From: Cylindrotheca closterium
Lineage: Eukaryota > Bacillariophyta > Bacillariophyceae > Bacillariales > Bacillariaceae
Length of the DNA stretch: 18,611 nucleotides
Reading direction: 5' to 3'
NCBI GenBank assembly: GCA_933822405.4
Contig: CAKOGP040001754.1
Location: forward strand, 1,105-19,715
How positions within the stretch are numbered: the first letter of the stretch is position 1; each line of letters begins with the position of its first letter. Positions 8,784 to 17,892 of this stretch are shown piece by piece. The notes under the pieces are model-generated. The model ran no database searches and had not been told where the DNA came from. It worked only from the letters and a program-made list of their open reading frames with translations. Made by a program: the position numbers and the translations under genes.

Positions 8784-9550
8784 ATGGCAGCACCACCACC
8801 ACTTCTCAAGACATACAATGACGCCTTCGCACTTGTGGAAGGGGACCCATACAAACAGAACTATGGCCCACTGTAGCAAGCCTTCAGGAGCAACAATGCA
8901 CCACCAGACAGCGACAAACTCTACTTCCGCGTTGCCAGCTCCGACACCTCATACCCGAATGCCTTCCTCTGCGTTTTGCAAGACGACAATGGACCCACCT
9001 ACTGTGTTGTCCATGCTGTCTCCAGCTATCCAAGCGTATTGGGTCAACCATCAAAGTGGGATGAGATGACTTTTGGTTTTGTTGGCGATGTTGTGGCCGG
9101 ATCCATCACAACAGTGGAATTCCCCTTCAAAGCCTTCACCATCCCTGCCAACTACACCAACGTACAAGGGTCACTGGAAAGGCAAGAGAAATTTTGGACG
9201 ACAATCCCAAATTCACCATGAGTGGTCCATTCCCTGATGGCGACGCCAACATCCAACAGTGTCACGCCCGACCTTTCTTCCCTTTGCCACCACAATATGT
9301 GAATATCTTCCTGGGACAATGACTGCCAATTCAGGAAGGATTTGTTAAATTTTCTGAGCGACTCATGGAGACCGGAGATCACCAGGCCTGCCCAGAACTT
9401 TCAGAATGGCTCCTCCTGTCCATTACACAGAAGACTAGAGATGGCGCCAATCCACCAGTCCTAGTGGGAGACTTCAACGTACCATTGGCCGACGCCAAGC
9501 TCCTCAAGCATTGTCGACAGCTAATGGAGAAGCAGCTACCTGGTCTCGTA
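8784..9550 (+). pseudogene. Split Gag-like/unknown ORF, 5' half
   Basis: The ATG at 8784 opens with MAAPPPLLKTYNDAF and meets a TAG after 30 codons (8874-8876). The same frame stays open to 9221, with sequence such as KLYFRVASSDTSYPNAFL and WDEMTFGFVGDV. A frameshift near 9120-9180 leads to LDDNPKFTMSGPFPDGDA, a TGA at 9320-9322, and then PVLVGDFNVPLADAKLL up to the insertion site. The frame entering the site matches the frame leaving it at 11103, so this is the first part of one gene. I do not recognise a domain. The style (many short polar blocks, no catalytic motif) resembles Gag-like ORFs of diatom retroelements, which is only an impression. It carries at least two stops and a frameshift. 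Confidence 0.7.
9535..9550. repeat. 16-bp target-site duplication, left copy (Elt-1)
   Basis: GCTACCTGGTCTCGTA occurs here and at 11087-11102, exactly flanking Elt-1. The flanking bases differ (AGCA/TATA here, TTTAT/GCACCC there), so the repeat is 16 bp. Confidence 0.92.
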
Positions 9551-9698
9551 TATATATAACTGAATCATTAATTGGTTTTTATGCTACTTCTAGAGTATCC
9601 AACTGCCGGTGTAATACGGCTGTAGAGGCCAGGAACTATGCTGCTTTTAGTCAGATAAGTTTGAACCACGTTGAGGCATTTTTCAAGAAAAAGTTGCT

Positions 9699-10127
9699 CT
9701 AGTCGATCATGTCAGGGGACAAATCGGCGCTCCCACTGTTGGTGGGGAAGTACAAACAAGATGCAAGGATTTCTCCTGGGATACAGAGGAATTTTGTGGG
9801 TACCTTTTCCAAGGAAAGAATTGAATGCAATTCTCTCAAGTCATCTGTCAATGGGCAGATTGGCGCTCCCACTCTGTTGGTGGGGATTTGGAAGGGTAGA
9901 CCAAGAAAATTGGTCTGCTGTATCTTTTCCAGAGAAAGAAACAAGACAAATATGCTGTACAACATGGAGAATTTGTGTTCACAGGGGTTGTCCTTCACAA
10001 GGTCAACCGTCAATAGGGTGGTAGAATTCGAGCGGGTTGTTGCCTCCAGACCTTCCTGAGCGTGCTCAGGCGCAGTCCTTGTCGATTTCAAAGCCATCTC
10101 TTGTGATTTTTCGTCATTCGAGCCCAT
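9699..10127 (-). CDS. Elt ORF-b: 142-aa ORF sharing the KDNP repeat
   Basis: The ATG is at 10127 (MGSNDEKSQEMALK). Residues 31-48 (TRSNSTTLLTVDLVKDNP) repeat the block found twice in ORF-a, so this region is probably a third repeat of the same coding sequence, now separate because of decay or a distinct ORF. The rest (YSIFVLFLSLEKIQQTNFLG and on) has no recognisable domain and overlaps a DNA-level internal duplication. It could be the eroded end of a longer ancestral ORF; its coding status is uncertain. Confidence 0.4.
   Translation of the reverse strand: MGSNDEKSQEMALKSTRTAPEHAQEGLEATTRSNSTTLLTVDLVKDNPCEHKFSMLYSIFVLFLSLEKIQQTNFLGLPFQIPTNRVGAPICPLTDDLRELHSILSLEKVPTKFLCIPGEILASCLYFPTNSGSADLSPDMID
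9721..9942. repeat. Internal duplication within Elt-1
   Basis: GGCGCTCCCACTGTTGGTGG at 9726-9745 recurs as GGCGCTCCCACTCTGTTGGTGG at 9862-9883. Further along, TACCTTTTCCAAGGAAAGAA near 9800 recurs as TATCTTTTCCAGAGAAAGAA near 9922. The spacing is similar (~122-137 bp), which suggests an old tandem duplication of ~130 bp. Confidence 0.65.
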
Positions 10128-10265
10128 GGTTGGTGGCCACTTCTGATGGCCAGCGCAGACATCATAAAATAGGATTGTTGTTGTGTGTAAATAGCAAAGA
10201 AGTTTGGTCTGGTGCCAACCTTGTTTTGGTGGAAACTTGGACTGAGCTTTGGCTATTTGTAGCTC

Positions 10266-10946
10266 TCATTTTAGTCGCTCAAATTCCTCCACAATGTGAG
10301 GAATGATAGCAGGATTAGCGAAGAATTCGGATGCTGTTCGCCACATCCAAGTCAACGGCTCGGCGCGTTGAACAATTAATGTTGGGTCGAACACGAGCGA
10401 AAATTCCCAAAAGCAAGGCGACTTTTCGTCAGTAGTGATAACGCGTTGGGCCGTTGCGAGAGCAAACATCTCCTGTCTCCAAGCCTTCTTGTAGAGCCTG
10501 TGAAACGTTGACACCTTGAGTTTTGTGATGTAGGCAACGAGCGATCGTCCTTGCACTGCGCCATCCTCGGCGGTTTTGGAAGGAGGGGGATGCTTGCGTT
10601 GGCTCTTTGAAGTCGTGGGATCAGGCGGATTGTCCTTAGTTAACTCGATTGACAAAGGAGTGGTCGGATTCGGGCGAGTGTTGACTGTGACGTCCTGACC
10701 TTGGGGAACTTCAGATGGGAAGAGCGAGCGGCCTTTCATTGCGCCATCCTGGGCGGTTTCTGAAGGGTCTCGCTTGCTGCTGCGCTTGGGAGTCGTGATG
10801 GCAGGATTATCCTTTGTTAGAGCAATCGACGATTGAGTGGTCGAATTTGATCGGTTTTTTTCCTCGAGACCTCCCTGACCTTGGTCAGCTACAGTCATGA
10901 TCAAATTTGGATCCTTCTCCGGCGGGTTGACGATGTTATCCTTCAT
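10266..10946 (-). CDS. Elt ORF-a: 226-aa protein with internal repeats, unknown function
   Basis: The ATG at 10946 (AACATGAAGG context) lies ~140 bp from the element's 5' end, and the same start is conserved in Elt-2 at 18474. The protein begins MKDNIVNPPEKDPN. Two related blocks follow, residues 31-75 and 90-136, each with an R-x-N-x-TT...LTKDNP core and an AxDGAxxGRSL end, joined by Lys/Arg/Pro-rich linkers. Residues 137-226 form a different, ordered-looking domain rich in aromatic residues (LVAYITKLKVSTFHRLYKKA, CFWEFSLVFDP, PLTWMWRTASEFF). No known enzymatic or zinc-binding motif is visible. It may be an RNA-binding or structural protein helping the element's RNA, which is inference. The 5' parts of both copies are near identical, suggesting recent activity. 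Confidence 0.7.
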   Translation of the reverse strand: MKDNIVNPPEKDPNLIMTVADQGQGGLEEKNRSNSTTQSSIALTKDNPAITTPKRSSKRDPSETAQDGAMKGRSLFPSEVPQGQDVTVNTRPNPTTPLSIELTKDNPPDPTTSKSQRKHPPPSKTAEDGAVQGRSLVAYITKLKVSTFHRLYKKAWRQEMFALATAQRVITTDEKSPCFWEFSLVFDPTLIVQRAEPLTWMWRTASEFFANPAIIPHIVEEFERLK

Positions 10947-11086
10947 GTTAAAGTAAAAATCTTTCCTGTTTCAGCAACAACAACTGTTTTCCTTTACGTA
11001 GAAAACGCGTAGGACTGGTACAGGTGCTGTGCATGGAAAATAATCTTCTACCTTTTAGTTTTTGATTTTTGATTTCTGAGTTTTAT

Positions 11087-11102
11087 GCTACCTGGTCTCG
11101 TA
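11087..11102. repeat. 16-bp target-site duplication, right copy (Elt-1)
   Basis: Perfect second copy of GCTACCTGGTCTCGTA. The reading frame of the split ORF (LPGLV) is the same in both copies, which confirms that one gene was interrupted. Confidence 0.92.
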
Positions 11103-11885
11103 GCACCCACGGCTGCTGAGACCACTACCGAACTCCAAGAAAAAATGAGCAATACACTCATTTGTATTAGTGAAGAGCTTGTGGTATCAGGGGAGCGGGA
11201 GGAACGAGTCAGACAACGGTCGCAAGCACCAAAATCTGTACGCAAACGCTTTGGCTCCCTCCTGTATCCACTACTACTGTCACTTTGTGGAGTGGATTAT
11301 GAGAACAAGCTTCCACCAGTATGGAAGAAGTTGGCGGAATCAGGGAAGCAAGAGAGACAAGTGCTGGAGCGGGAACTTGCCAGCCTTGAGCAGGAACTTG
11401 GGTCCCCATCACGACCACTAGCAACACCGGATCTCACTATGAAGGTCATGAGTCTTATGTGGGGCGGGAGAAACTATGAAGATCTGACCCAAGGAATTCA
11501 TGTCTTCTCCATTGTTGTCCCCGAGTACAACAATGCCAATGGTGATGCCTCACAAGATGCACAAGAGAGATCCAATGCCTGGGACCTCGTCAACGATGGT
11601 GGCACCACCACTCTCCAAGATGTTGAGAAGGTAAAGAAAACAAAGGTAGTCATCCCTGCCGGCTTTGTCGAGGGACACGCACAGCTCAATAGCATGGGCC
11701 TGCTGTGGGTCCTACTACTGGGACGAACACATCCCTTTGTGGCCTCCTACAAGCGCCTTATGGACCTGCTGAATGGCCGGTTCAGCCAATTCCATGTCTT
11801 CTTCACCAACGTGGACCAAGCAAGATCGGCAACAGAGCCACCAAGCATGCTCCTCTTCCTTCGCAAGGTGCAGATCCTCACCACC
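11103..11885 (+). pseudogene. Split Gag-like/unknown ORF, 3' half
   Basis: This half continues in frame from 9550 once the insertion and one copy of the duplication are ignored. It encodes APTAAETTTELQEKMSN, a Lys/Glu-rich helix (VWKKLAESGKQERQVLEREL), LMWGGRNYEDLTQGIHVFSI, GLLWVLLLGRTHPFVASYKR and FHVFFTNVDQARS. It ends in a run of Asn encoded by the (AAT)n tail of LINE-A, so the natural C-terminus is missing. About 260 codons are open without a stop, in contrast to the 5' half. The function is unknown. GRTHPFVxxYxRLxDLL reminds me of Gag-like proteins in diatom retroelements, at low confidence. Confidence 0.65.
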
Positions 11886-12121
11886 AATAATAATAATAAC
11901 TGAGACATTAATCGTTAGGATGCTACTCTATGGGCATTCGATTGCCGGTGAAATATTTGGCTGTAAAGGTCAAGTACTGTGGAGCGGTGAGTCAACAACG
12001 AGTTTGAGCCATGGGAGGCATCTGTACCTAAACAGAAGTTGCTCAAGTCATGTCACTAAGAATGACTTCTCCCGCGGGGTGAATTTGGGGCACTTATTGT
12101 CCCACGAACGTTGGGAAGCGG
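11886..12121 (-). other. LINE-A 3' UTR and (TTA)n tail
   Basis: Non-coding. The last ~165 bp (11886-12052) align with the end of Elt-1. Both share blocks such as TGCCGGTG near 11942-11951 and 9602-9611, and AGTTGCTC at 12031-12038 and 9693-9700 on the plus strand. The terminal run is (AAT)n on the plus strand, equivalent to a (TTA)n-type 3' end. Confidence 0.75.
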
Positions 12122-14125
12122 TCAGGAGGGGGGAGCAGAAAAGATAGTCCGGAGGCTACGGCGTTGAGCCCGCAGAGAGCGACGATAGGCCTTGCGCTCC
12201 TGTCGAAGTAGCTTCAGCCACTCTTCCTTGTCCACCAGTGACTTACGGAGGACACTGTGACGGCATGTCAGCATGTGTCTAATATCCGGAGGTAAATCGG
12301 CTGAACCCATATCAAACTGAGAGTAAATCCCCTCGTTGACAGCACAGTGACGTTCACGGAGCTGAACATTGTCATCCGAATGTTGAACGGCGTTCCGTTG
12401 TTCCCATATATAGAACCCAATGGAGATGAGTTGCTGCGAGAGACGGGAAGCCCACAGAGAAACCGACCGACGACTGTGAATCTTGTCAAAATAATTTTGT
12501 TGTAGCGACAGCCACAAGGAGGCTAGTCTGCCTTCCAAAAGTCCCTGACACCCAATAGCTTCCTGTGCCAGAAAGGCGGGGCGAATAGTCCAAGATATCA
12601 AACAAGAGGTGTGACGTGATGGATCGCGGACGCCCTGAAGAAGAAGGAGTATTGCATGTTTGATGGCAGGAGAGGTAAGATGCATATCCATCCAGAGCGA
12701 GGGAGCGGTCACCCTTTGATCCCATTCGTCCCTAGCCGACGCTGCTGGGTACCGTGGAACATGCAAGTGATCTTTGAACTCACCGCACCGAGGGCACGCA
12801 GCGGATGATTTGAGGCCCCAATACACTTTGAACTTCCCCGTGCCACACATGCCCACCCAATGTTTTGTAATCCAGCGCTGGAGTCCGGCAGGTAGTGACC
12901 GCATAGCACGACCCAGTGTCTCCCAATCAATGAGGTTTTCGGCCTCCTCAGAGATCACATTATGGTTCCTCCATTGTTGCCGCAGGTGGGGAAGTGTCAC
13001 ACATTCCTGAATGAATTGGTCACTCAGCCGGGACTGCTTTGTGCCGGCCACAAAAAGAGCTGCCAGTTCCGTGAAGAACCGAGGATTGGAGGGGATAAGT
13101 TGGTGGGCAGCCTCAAGTTCCTTGCGGAAATCCACTGCCATGCCGTCTACCTCCAGGTTTTTCTTTTCCCACCAAGTGAATTCACCAAATAATTTGGACT
13201 TGTCCAAATGGCCATAGACATGCCGCGGAGACCAAGACACTGAAGACCGAGAGATGGCTTCCCGGATGGAAGAGACCAGGTCACATTGCGCATCAGTGGG
13301 TGAAAGTGTTCGATCTTCAAAGGCCATTTCAATGGCCGAAAGACCATCGCAGGCAATCTTGACACAAGGCCGCTGGGTAAGGGCTGGGAACCATTGTTGG
13401 AGGAGCCAATCGACCGCCATAATCCCTGCCAGAAGGCCAATCAACTCGCTACGATAGGCACTCTGATCCTGAGGTAAACCTGGAGTCTGACAACGGATGA
13501 CAATGCGAGCAGTTCCCCCTTTGGGAAGGAGCTGAACAGCAGCGGTTCAGAGGTCATTTTTGTATGACCCATCACTGATGATTCTGAGGCGACCCTGGAT
13601 CAGGGCATCGGCCAAGGCAGCTTCATCCCCATGTACCTCAATCTCATCAGGGACCCACCCATAGTAGTCTGTGCAGAGGTTGGCAAAGGTTTGCCAGGCT
13701 TGGAGGATGGAGGGGGCCGGGTTGGAGGAAGGCAAGGTTGGGAGACCTGTACCAGTGAGGAGCACCGAGTTGGAACCGGAGAGGGGCCTCACTGTGGCAC
13801 GCAGGACGTCAGTAGGCAAAGGGCAAGTCCACCAAGAACTTGGTCGCTGTAGGCTGTCCGTCCCACTGTGATTGCCAGATGGAGCATAGCGCCGAGAAGT
13901 TTTAGAGGAACCTACAAGGGCGAGATGGGTCCATGCAGCCCCAACCCGATGGAACAAGCCAACAGTCGGCGACCAGAGCCAGTTCCAAGACTCGAAGTGG
14001 TCGTGCCAAGGTCCCAGGGGTTGGAGCAGAGGGTGGTGCTGACCGTGTGAAGGCAAGAGACGTGGGACAGTGTTCTTTGCCAGAGTTCCCAATGCGTACG
14101 CCCGGGTCGTACCATTCAAGGCCAT
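12122..14125 (-). pseudogene. LINE-A ORF2, connection, RNase H and C-terminal CxxC region
   Basis: One frame is open from ~14125 to 12122 apart from a TGA at 13547-13549. A Trp-rich connection (LGPWHDHFESWNWLWSP) leads to an RNase H-like domain with ISDGSYK (Asp, ~13560-13580), YRSELIGLLAG (Glu), KIACDGLSAIEM (Asp, 13343-13351) and HVYGHLDK, then LEVDGMA (Asp, ~13145-13156): the DEDD set. The last ~300 residues contain ACPRCGEFKDHLHVPRYPA (~12745-12800), a CxxC...H motif where the final Cys expected in related elements appears to be Tyr, followed by a Trp-rich helical tail ending in basic residues (RKAYRRSLRAQRRSLR). RNase H would remove the RNA template after cDNA synthesis. An RNase H in a LINE is known in the I group and several others. 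Confidence 0.85.
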
Positions 14126-15789
14126 TTATATGGGGTCCGATAAGTGTCGTCGCGGAAACCGTTCCAGATGCATTGCCGGATATAGCGGCCATCGGCCGTA
14201 GTGATATCTGACACGGTGGTTACTTGCAGGAACATCCGGCACCAGTTAAGCCAGAGAAGGTCGTCCTGATCAACCTTGAGATCCATGAACAAGTCAATCA
14301 GGAGGGCGTCATGATGACACCTTAAAGACAAGGCCGGGGAGTCAAAGGCCACATACATATCCAGTGACTGAAGTTCCTTCCACACCCGTTTAAGCCAGGT
14401 ATCAGACGCAAGAATGGATGTGTTCTGGTAATCTTGCTGTAGAAGACCAAAGGAAGTACCAGTCTCCAGTTGGTGGGCCTGGAGATTGGCGTCCATGTAG
14501 GCTCCAGTCTTTGTACCCCCTGACATATGGCGCAAAAACATCGTCAAATGTTTGTACACTTGCTCGCCAAAGGGGTGAGGAACTCCAAGGCCTTGATAAT
14601 TCACCGGGGCAAAGACCACCGAACGAGGAAAGTTGCGGCAAACACCTGACTTAGGTAAGCACACCTGGAGAACCGGTGACATGTTGTCCTGCCATTGTTG
14701 AGCGTTGAGGGTAGTGAGTGCCATAGGACACCCAAGCTTCTTCATGATCGTGGTCCGGATCAATTGTAACACGACGTACTTGTGTAGCAGGTGAGGCCGA
14801 AGCTGTTTGGCCCACTCTTTAGCTTTAGAGACTAACTGTGCCTCCTGTGCTTTGTGATTTTCCAATGGCGACAACATCACCCCCAGAGTACGTTCGGAAT
14901 CATCTGGCTGGTTCTAGACGACGAAGGGATTCAATGTCCCCGGATAGCCCCGGTATCTGAAGATCGAATTCCGGTGCCGTGGAGCGTTTCCTACAGAATC
15001 TCCACTGACCAGTTCGAGCATCCCATTCAAAGTCAATAAGCCACCAGAAGGACTTCTCCGGATTGATTGCCCCACCTGTTGCCCGAATTCCCCCCGACCA
15101 TAAGGTGGCAGCAGCCTGAACTGAGGCGCAAATATCTTCCCCCGAGTGATGAACTGTGCCACCTGCTTCAATCACGTCCGTATCGTCAACAAAACAGAAA
15201 ATTGGGCTGTCACTAGTTGTGACTCTAACGCCGAGAGACATTCAAATCCATAGCCCATAGCTTCCATCATTGTGATTAACACCGAGCTCACTGAGATCCA
15301 AATAGGAGGTCCGGCACCATTGCCTTGCCCACAACCTTGGAATGGCACAACTGACGGAGGGCGGAAGCTTCTCTTGGAGTCACCAAAACCTGTGCGAACA
15401 CGGTGCGTAGCGGAGGAGAGCATGTTGAACATAGATGATAGGACACGTCATGTCAAGCCAAACCGCAACATTGTGATGATGGCCACCCAGTGGACAACAC
15501 GGTCAAAGCAGGACTTCGCGTTGTTTGAGATCCACCCGGCTGCACGGCATTGAAGGATAAGTAGATCCCACACTAATCGTTTAGACAAGGCCAGGTCAAT
15601 TGCTTGATGACGTTTGCGGGAGCCACATTGCCCGTCTGGTGTCAAGGAGTGCGTTTCGGCAAAGTGCATGGCTGCACGGCCTGCCTTCTTATTATTTGCC
15701 TGGGCCTCGGAGTTCATCAGCTGGATGGTGCGCATTTTAGATAGGCGGAAGTCTCCGGGCTTCTTTTCAATGGCAATTCAATGGCAAAG
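14126..15789 (-). pseudogene. LINE-A ORF2, reverse transcriptase domain
   Basis: RT blocks appear in order. KKPGDFRLSKMRTIQLMN (near 15720-15765) comes first, then DGQCGSRKRHQAIDLAL, AKSCFDRVVHW (motif A, Asp in FDR), VVPFQGCGQGNGAGPPIW (motif B), IFCFVDDTDV (motif C with the paired Asp, 15182-15193), GGAINPEKSFWW (motif D/E region), and the thumb (LGCPMALTTLNAQQWQ, FPRSVVFAPVNYQGLGVPHP). It would copy element RNA at a nicked target. Lesions: an 11-bp tandem duplication (15766-15787), TGA at 15448-15450, a frameshift near 15240, a 4-bp duplication CTGGCTGG (14904-14911), and a frameshift near 14118. The residue two before AKSC is Asn where related proteins usually have Asp, from memory. Confidence 0.9.
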
Positions 15790-16939
15790 TTCATCAGGTT
15801 TTGCCATTGAAGAGGGACGAAGCCCGTGATGAGAAGAATGTTCCGGAAGAGGGCATCACAGTACGCTATGGATGGAGACTGGGTAGCCGCCTTGAAGTGT
15901 CCTTTGTGGAACCGGCAGTGAGATAAGAAGGAAGCCGTAGCTGGATCCAACAGATCAGGTAACATGTAACGGCCTTCTAACAATGCCAGAGAATTGGATT
16001 CAGCACTGTCACCGGTAAATTTGCTATATAACGGTTCGGCCATAGGTGGGGTGGTGTACGGAGCTTGTGTTTGATCACAGCGTGCCGTGTTTTCTTGCAT
16101 GCACCCATCTTCTACTAGGCGGCGGTCAGTGATGGTCAGAAGACTTGTAGTACCGTCTGGTAAGTGTTCTTCGATTTGCATAGCCTGAAGTCCCCCTGTA
16201 GATCCTTTGCTCTGGGCGCGACGACGGTGTCTCGCCTCCTCTCTTTGCTTCATTCGTCGTAACCAAAATAATCTATCGCGGGCCTTCCGAGACTTCCACT
16301 GATGCTTCTTTGCGTCCTTGGAACTGTCAAGAAGTCTTTCCTCCATTGAGCTGCGTAGGTGTGTTTGGCCTGCTTGTACATGGAGCGATCTTGCTTCATT
16401 CAGTCGTCCAGGTGGACCTCTGACTTCCTCCAAGCTTGTGGCAGCACTGTCTTCTTCATTAACCGGCGAACTTTGCGCAAACTCACACGGCAACCCTTCT
16501 TGCCTTTCAACAGAAGCTTCCACAGGCTCGTCCGATCCCAGAATCCCTGCATTTTAGGTGACCATGGGACTTTACCCGGAGCCAAGGCCCGGCACTTCTC
16601 TTCCGCCTGGCGCCTCAGGGTATACATTTGGCTATGTAAACAGTTGTATTTGCGCACCAAGGAAGGAGTCATCTGGTGTCGCAGTTGTTCAATACGCTGA
16701 TTCAGCTTATTCAATCTCTCTGAGATGGAGTACCTGGCATAACCTTCGTGAACCAATTGAAGATATTTGCGTACGGATCGAGAGTCTTGAAGGGACAACT
16801 TGCGTGGCTTGAAGTTGGACTTCTGAGGTTGGAAGTTGCCCAAGGAGACGGAAAGATCAATGTCAATCCACAATCCGTGGTGATCACAATCAAAGAATTC
16901 ATCAAAGGCGTAGTACCCACCCGCAAGGATTGGTACACC
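15790..16939 (-). pseudogene. LINE-A ORF2, end of EN and basic linker to RT
   Basis: The region continues in the frame of the endonuclease C-terminus: GGYYAFDEFFDCDHHGLW, then a strongly basic, helical region (RKLSLQDSRSVRKYLQLVHE, LNKLNQRIEQLRHQ, KVPWSPKMQGFWDR, KVRRLMKKT). A TGA at 16400-16402 and a frameshift near 16320 interrupt it before the basic tract WLRRMKQREEARHRRRAQ. After this comes a less conserved segment leading to the RT (LFRNILLITGFVPLQWQNLM). LINE-B retains the same linker with no stop, which shows the ancestral frame. The linker's job, perhaps nucleic-acid binding between EN and RT, is inference. Confidence 0.75.
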
Positions 16940-16942
16940 CTA

Positions 16943-17892
16943 TGTGGTGAAGATACCATCGATCTGAATGTTCTGTTGGTTGCGCTGGTGGGTCGCTTGC
17001 GGTGGATGGTGTTTTAGAATCGCCTCCTCAAGACTGCAGGCCCGGAAACGGTGGCGGATAGACTGGGGTGCGTTAACAGTGACATCCTCGTTTGCATCTA
17101 TGCCCAAAACCACCTCACATCCTTTGTCACGCCATTTGGTGATCTGTTTACAAAGATCCTCAACAAAGGCATTCCGTGGGTTGACTTTTCGATTCACTGC
17201 ATGAAAATGAAGCCTGTGTCGTGCCCATACTGTAGATCCACCGAGGCCTTGCTTGTTGGGTCGGTACGCGGCGACGACCACCAAATCCTTGGAGATCGGA
17301 CGGCGAACTGCGTCATTTACCTCAACCAAAGAGTCCTGGACATTACCCCGTGTGCTTTCAACTTCCTTCCCTGGAGACGAACATAGGCCCATCTTCCTAA
17401 AACTGTGGGGTCTCTTCCAGCTTCCTTTGCCCTGTGCGCCACTTGGTTCAAAACAGTTGCGATGCACCCGCCCCATTGTACCGCCGAGGTGGCAGCAGAT
17501 CTGTCCTGATGCCGATTGTAAGCTACCGACGAGTAAAACCCTTTCTGCTTGGACTTCATCGTAGCTTGGCGGAGTCTGTCACTCCAACCGTGACCTTTGT
17601 TGATAGAAGGCCAGAACGTCTTGGCCTCTGCCAACAACGCAATTCCCACTCGTTCTTCCTTCAGCCAGGAGTTGATCTGTTGCTGCTTGGGGTCATTGCC
17701 GTGTTCTGGTAATCCGTTGACATTCTGGAAACAGATTCGAGTAGCCAGTGGAGAACGACGGCGGTGACCATCGCCAGACCAATCTCCTGCTGGAAGAGAA
17801 CGTAAATATTCATCAAGTGAAGCATGAGAGACTCCACTTGACGGGCCACTAATACGGGATCTTCTGCCTGCAGACGATTGTGGGCCTCTCAT
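16943..17892 (-). pseudogene. LINE-A ORF2, endonuclease (EEP/APE-like) domain
   Basis: The ATG at 17890-17892 overlaps the ORF1 stop. After a ~50-residue leader come FQNVNGLP (catalytic Asn), ALLAEAKTFWP (metal-binding Glu), KGFYSSVAYNRH, WGGCIATVL, GRWAYVRLQG, then after a frameshift near 17370 DLVVVAAYRPN, VVLGIDANED (Asp-x-Asn) and, past an in-frame TAG at 16940-16942, CDHHGLWIDID (Asp-His). This is the exonuclease-endonuclease-phosphatase fold used by LINEs to nick target DNA. All key residues are still recognisable, but the frameshift and the TAG disrupt the domain. The 17095-17310 part is repeated in LINE-B at the window start. Confidence 0.85.

Larger units (their letters stand above)
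9551..11086 (-). mobile_element. Elt-1: 1536-bp non-autonomous retroelement with its own ORF
   Basis: The element is bounded by a 16-bp target-site duplication. Read on the minus strand it starts ATAAAACTCAGAAATC (11086 downward) and ends CAGTTATATATA (to 9551). A second copy with the same 5' end starts at 18324 on the plus strand, which fixes the 5' boundary independently. Its last ~160 bp (9551-9713) are similar to the last ~165 bp of LINE-A (11886-12052); both end in CAGTTA plus a simple repeat. It encodes a 226-aa protein and a shorter ORF but no endonuclease, RT, integrase or transposase. Long variable duplications and a microsatellite-like tail fit target-primed reverse transcription by a LINE. 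Mobilisation by LINE-A relatives is inference. Confidence 0.85.

Noticed and set aside
16940..17892. Several plus-strand ORFs over the LINE-A endonuclease and linker
   Set aside because: Antisense shadows; the minus strand holds the conserved endonuclease motifs.
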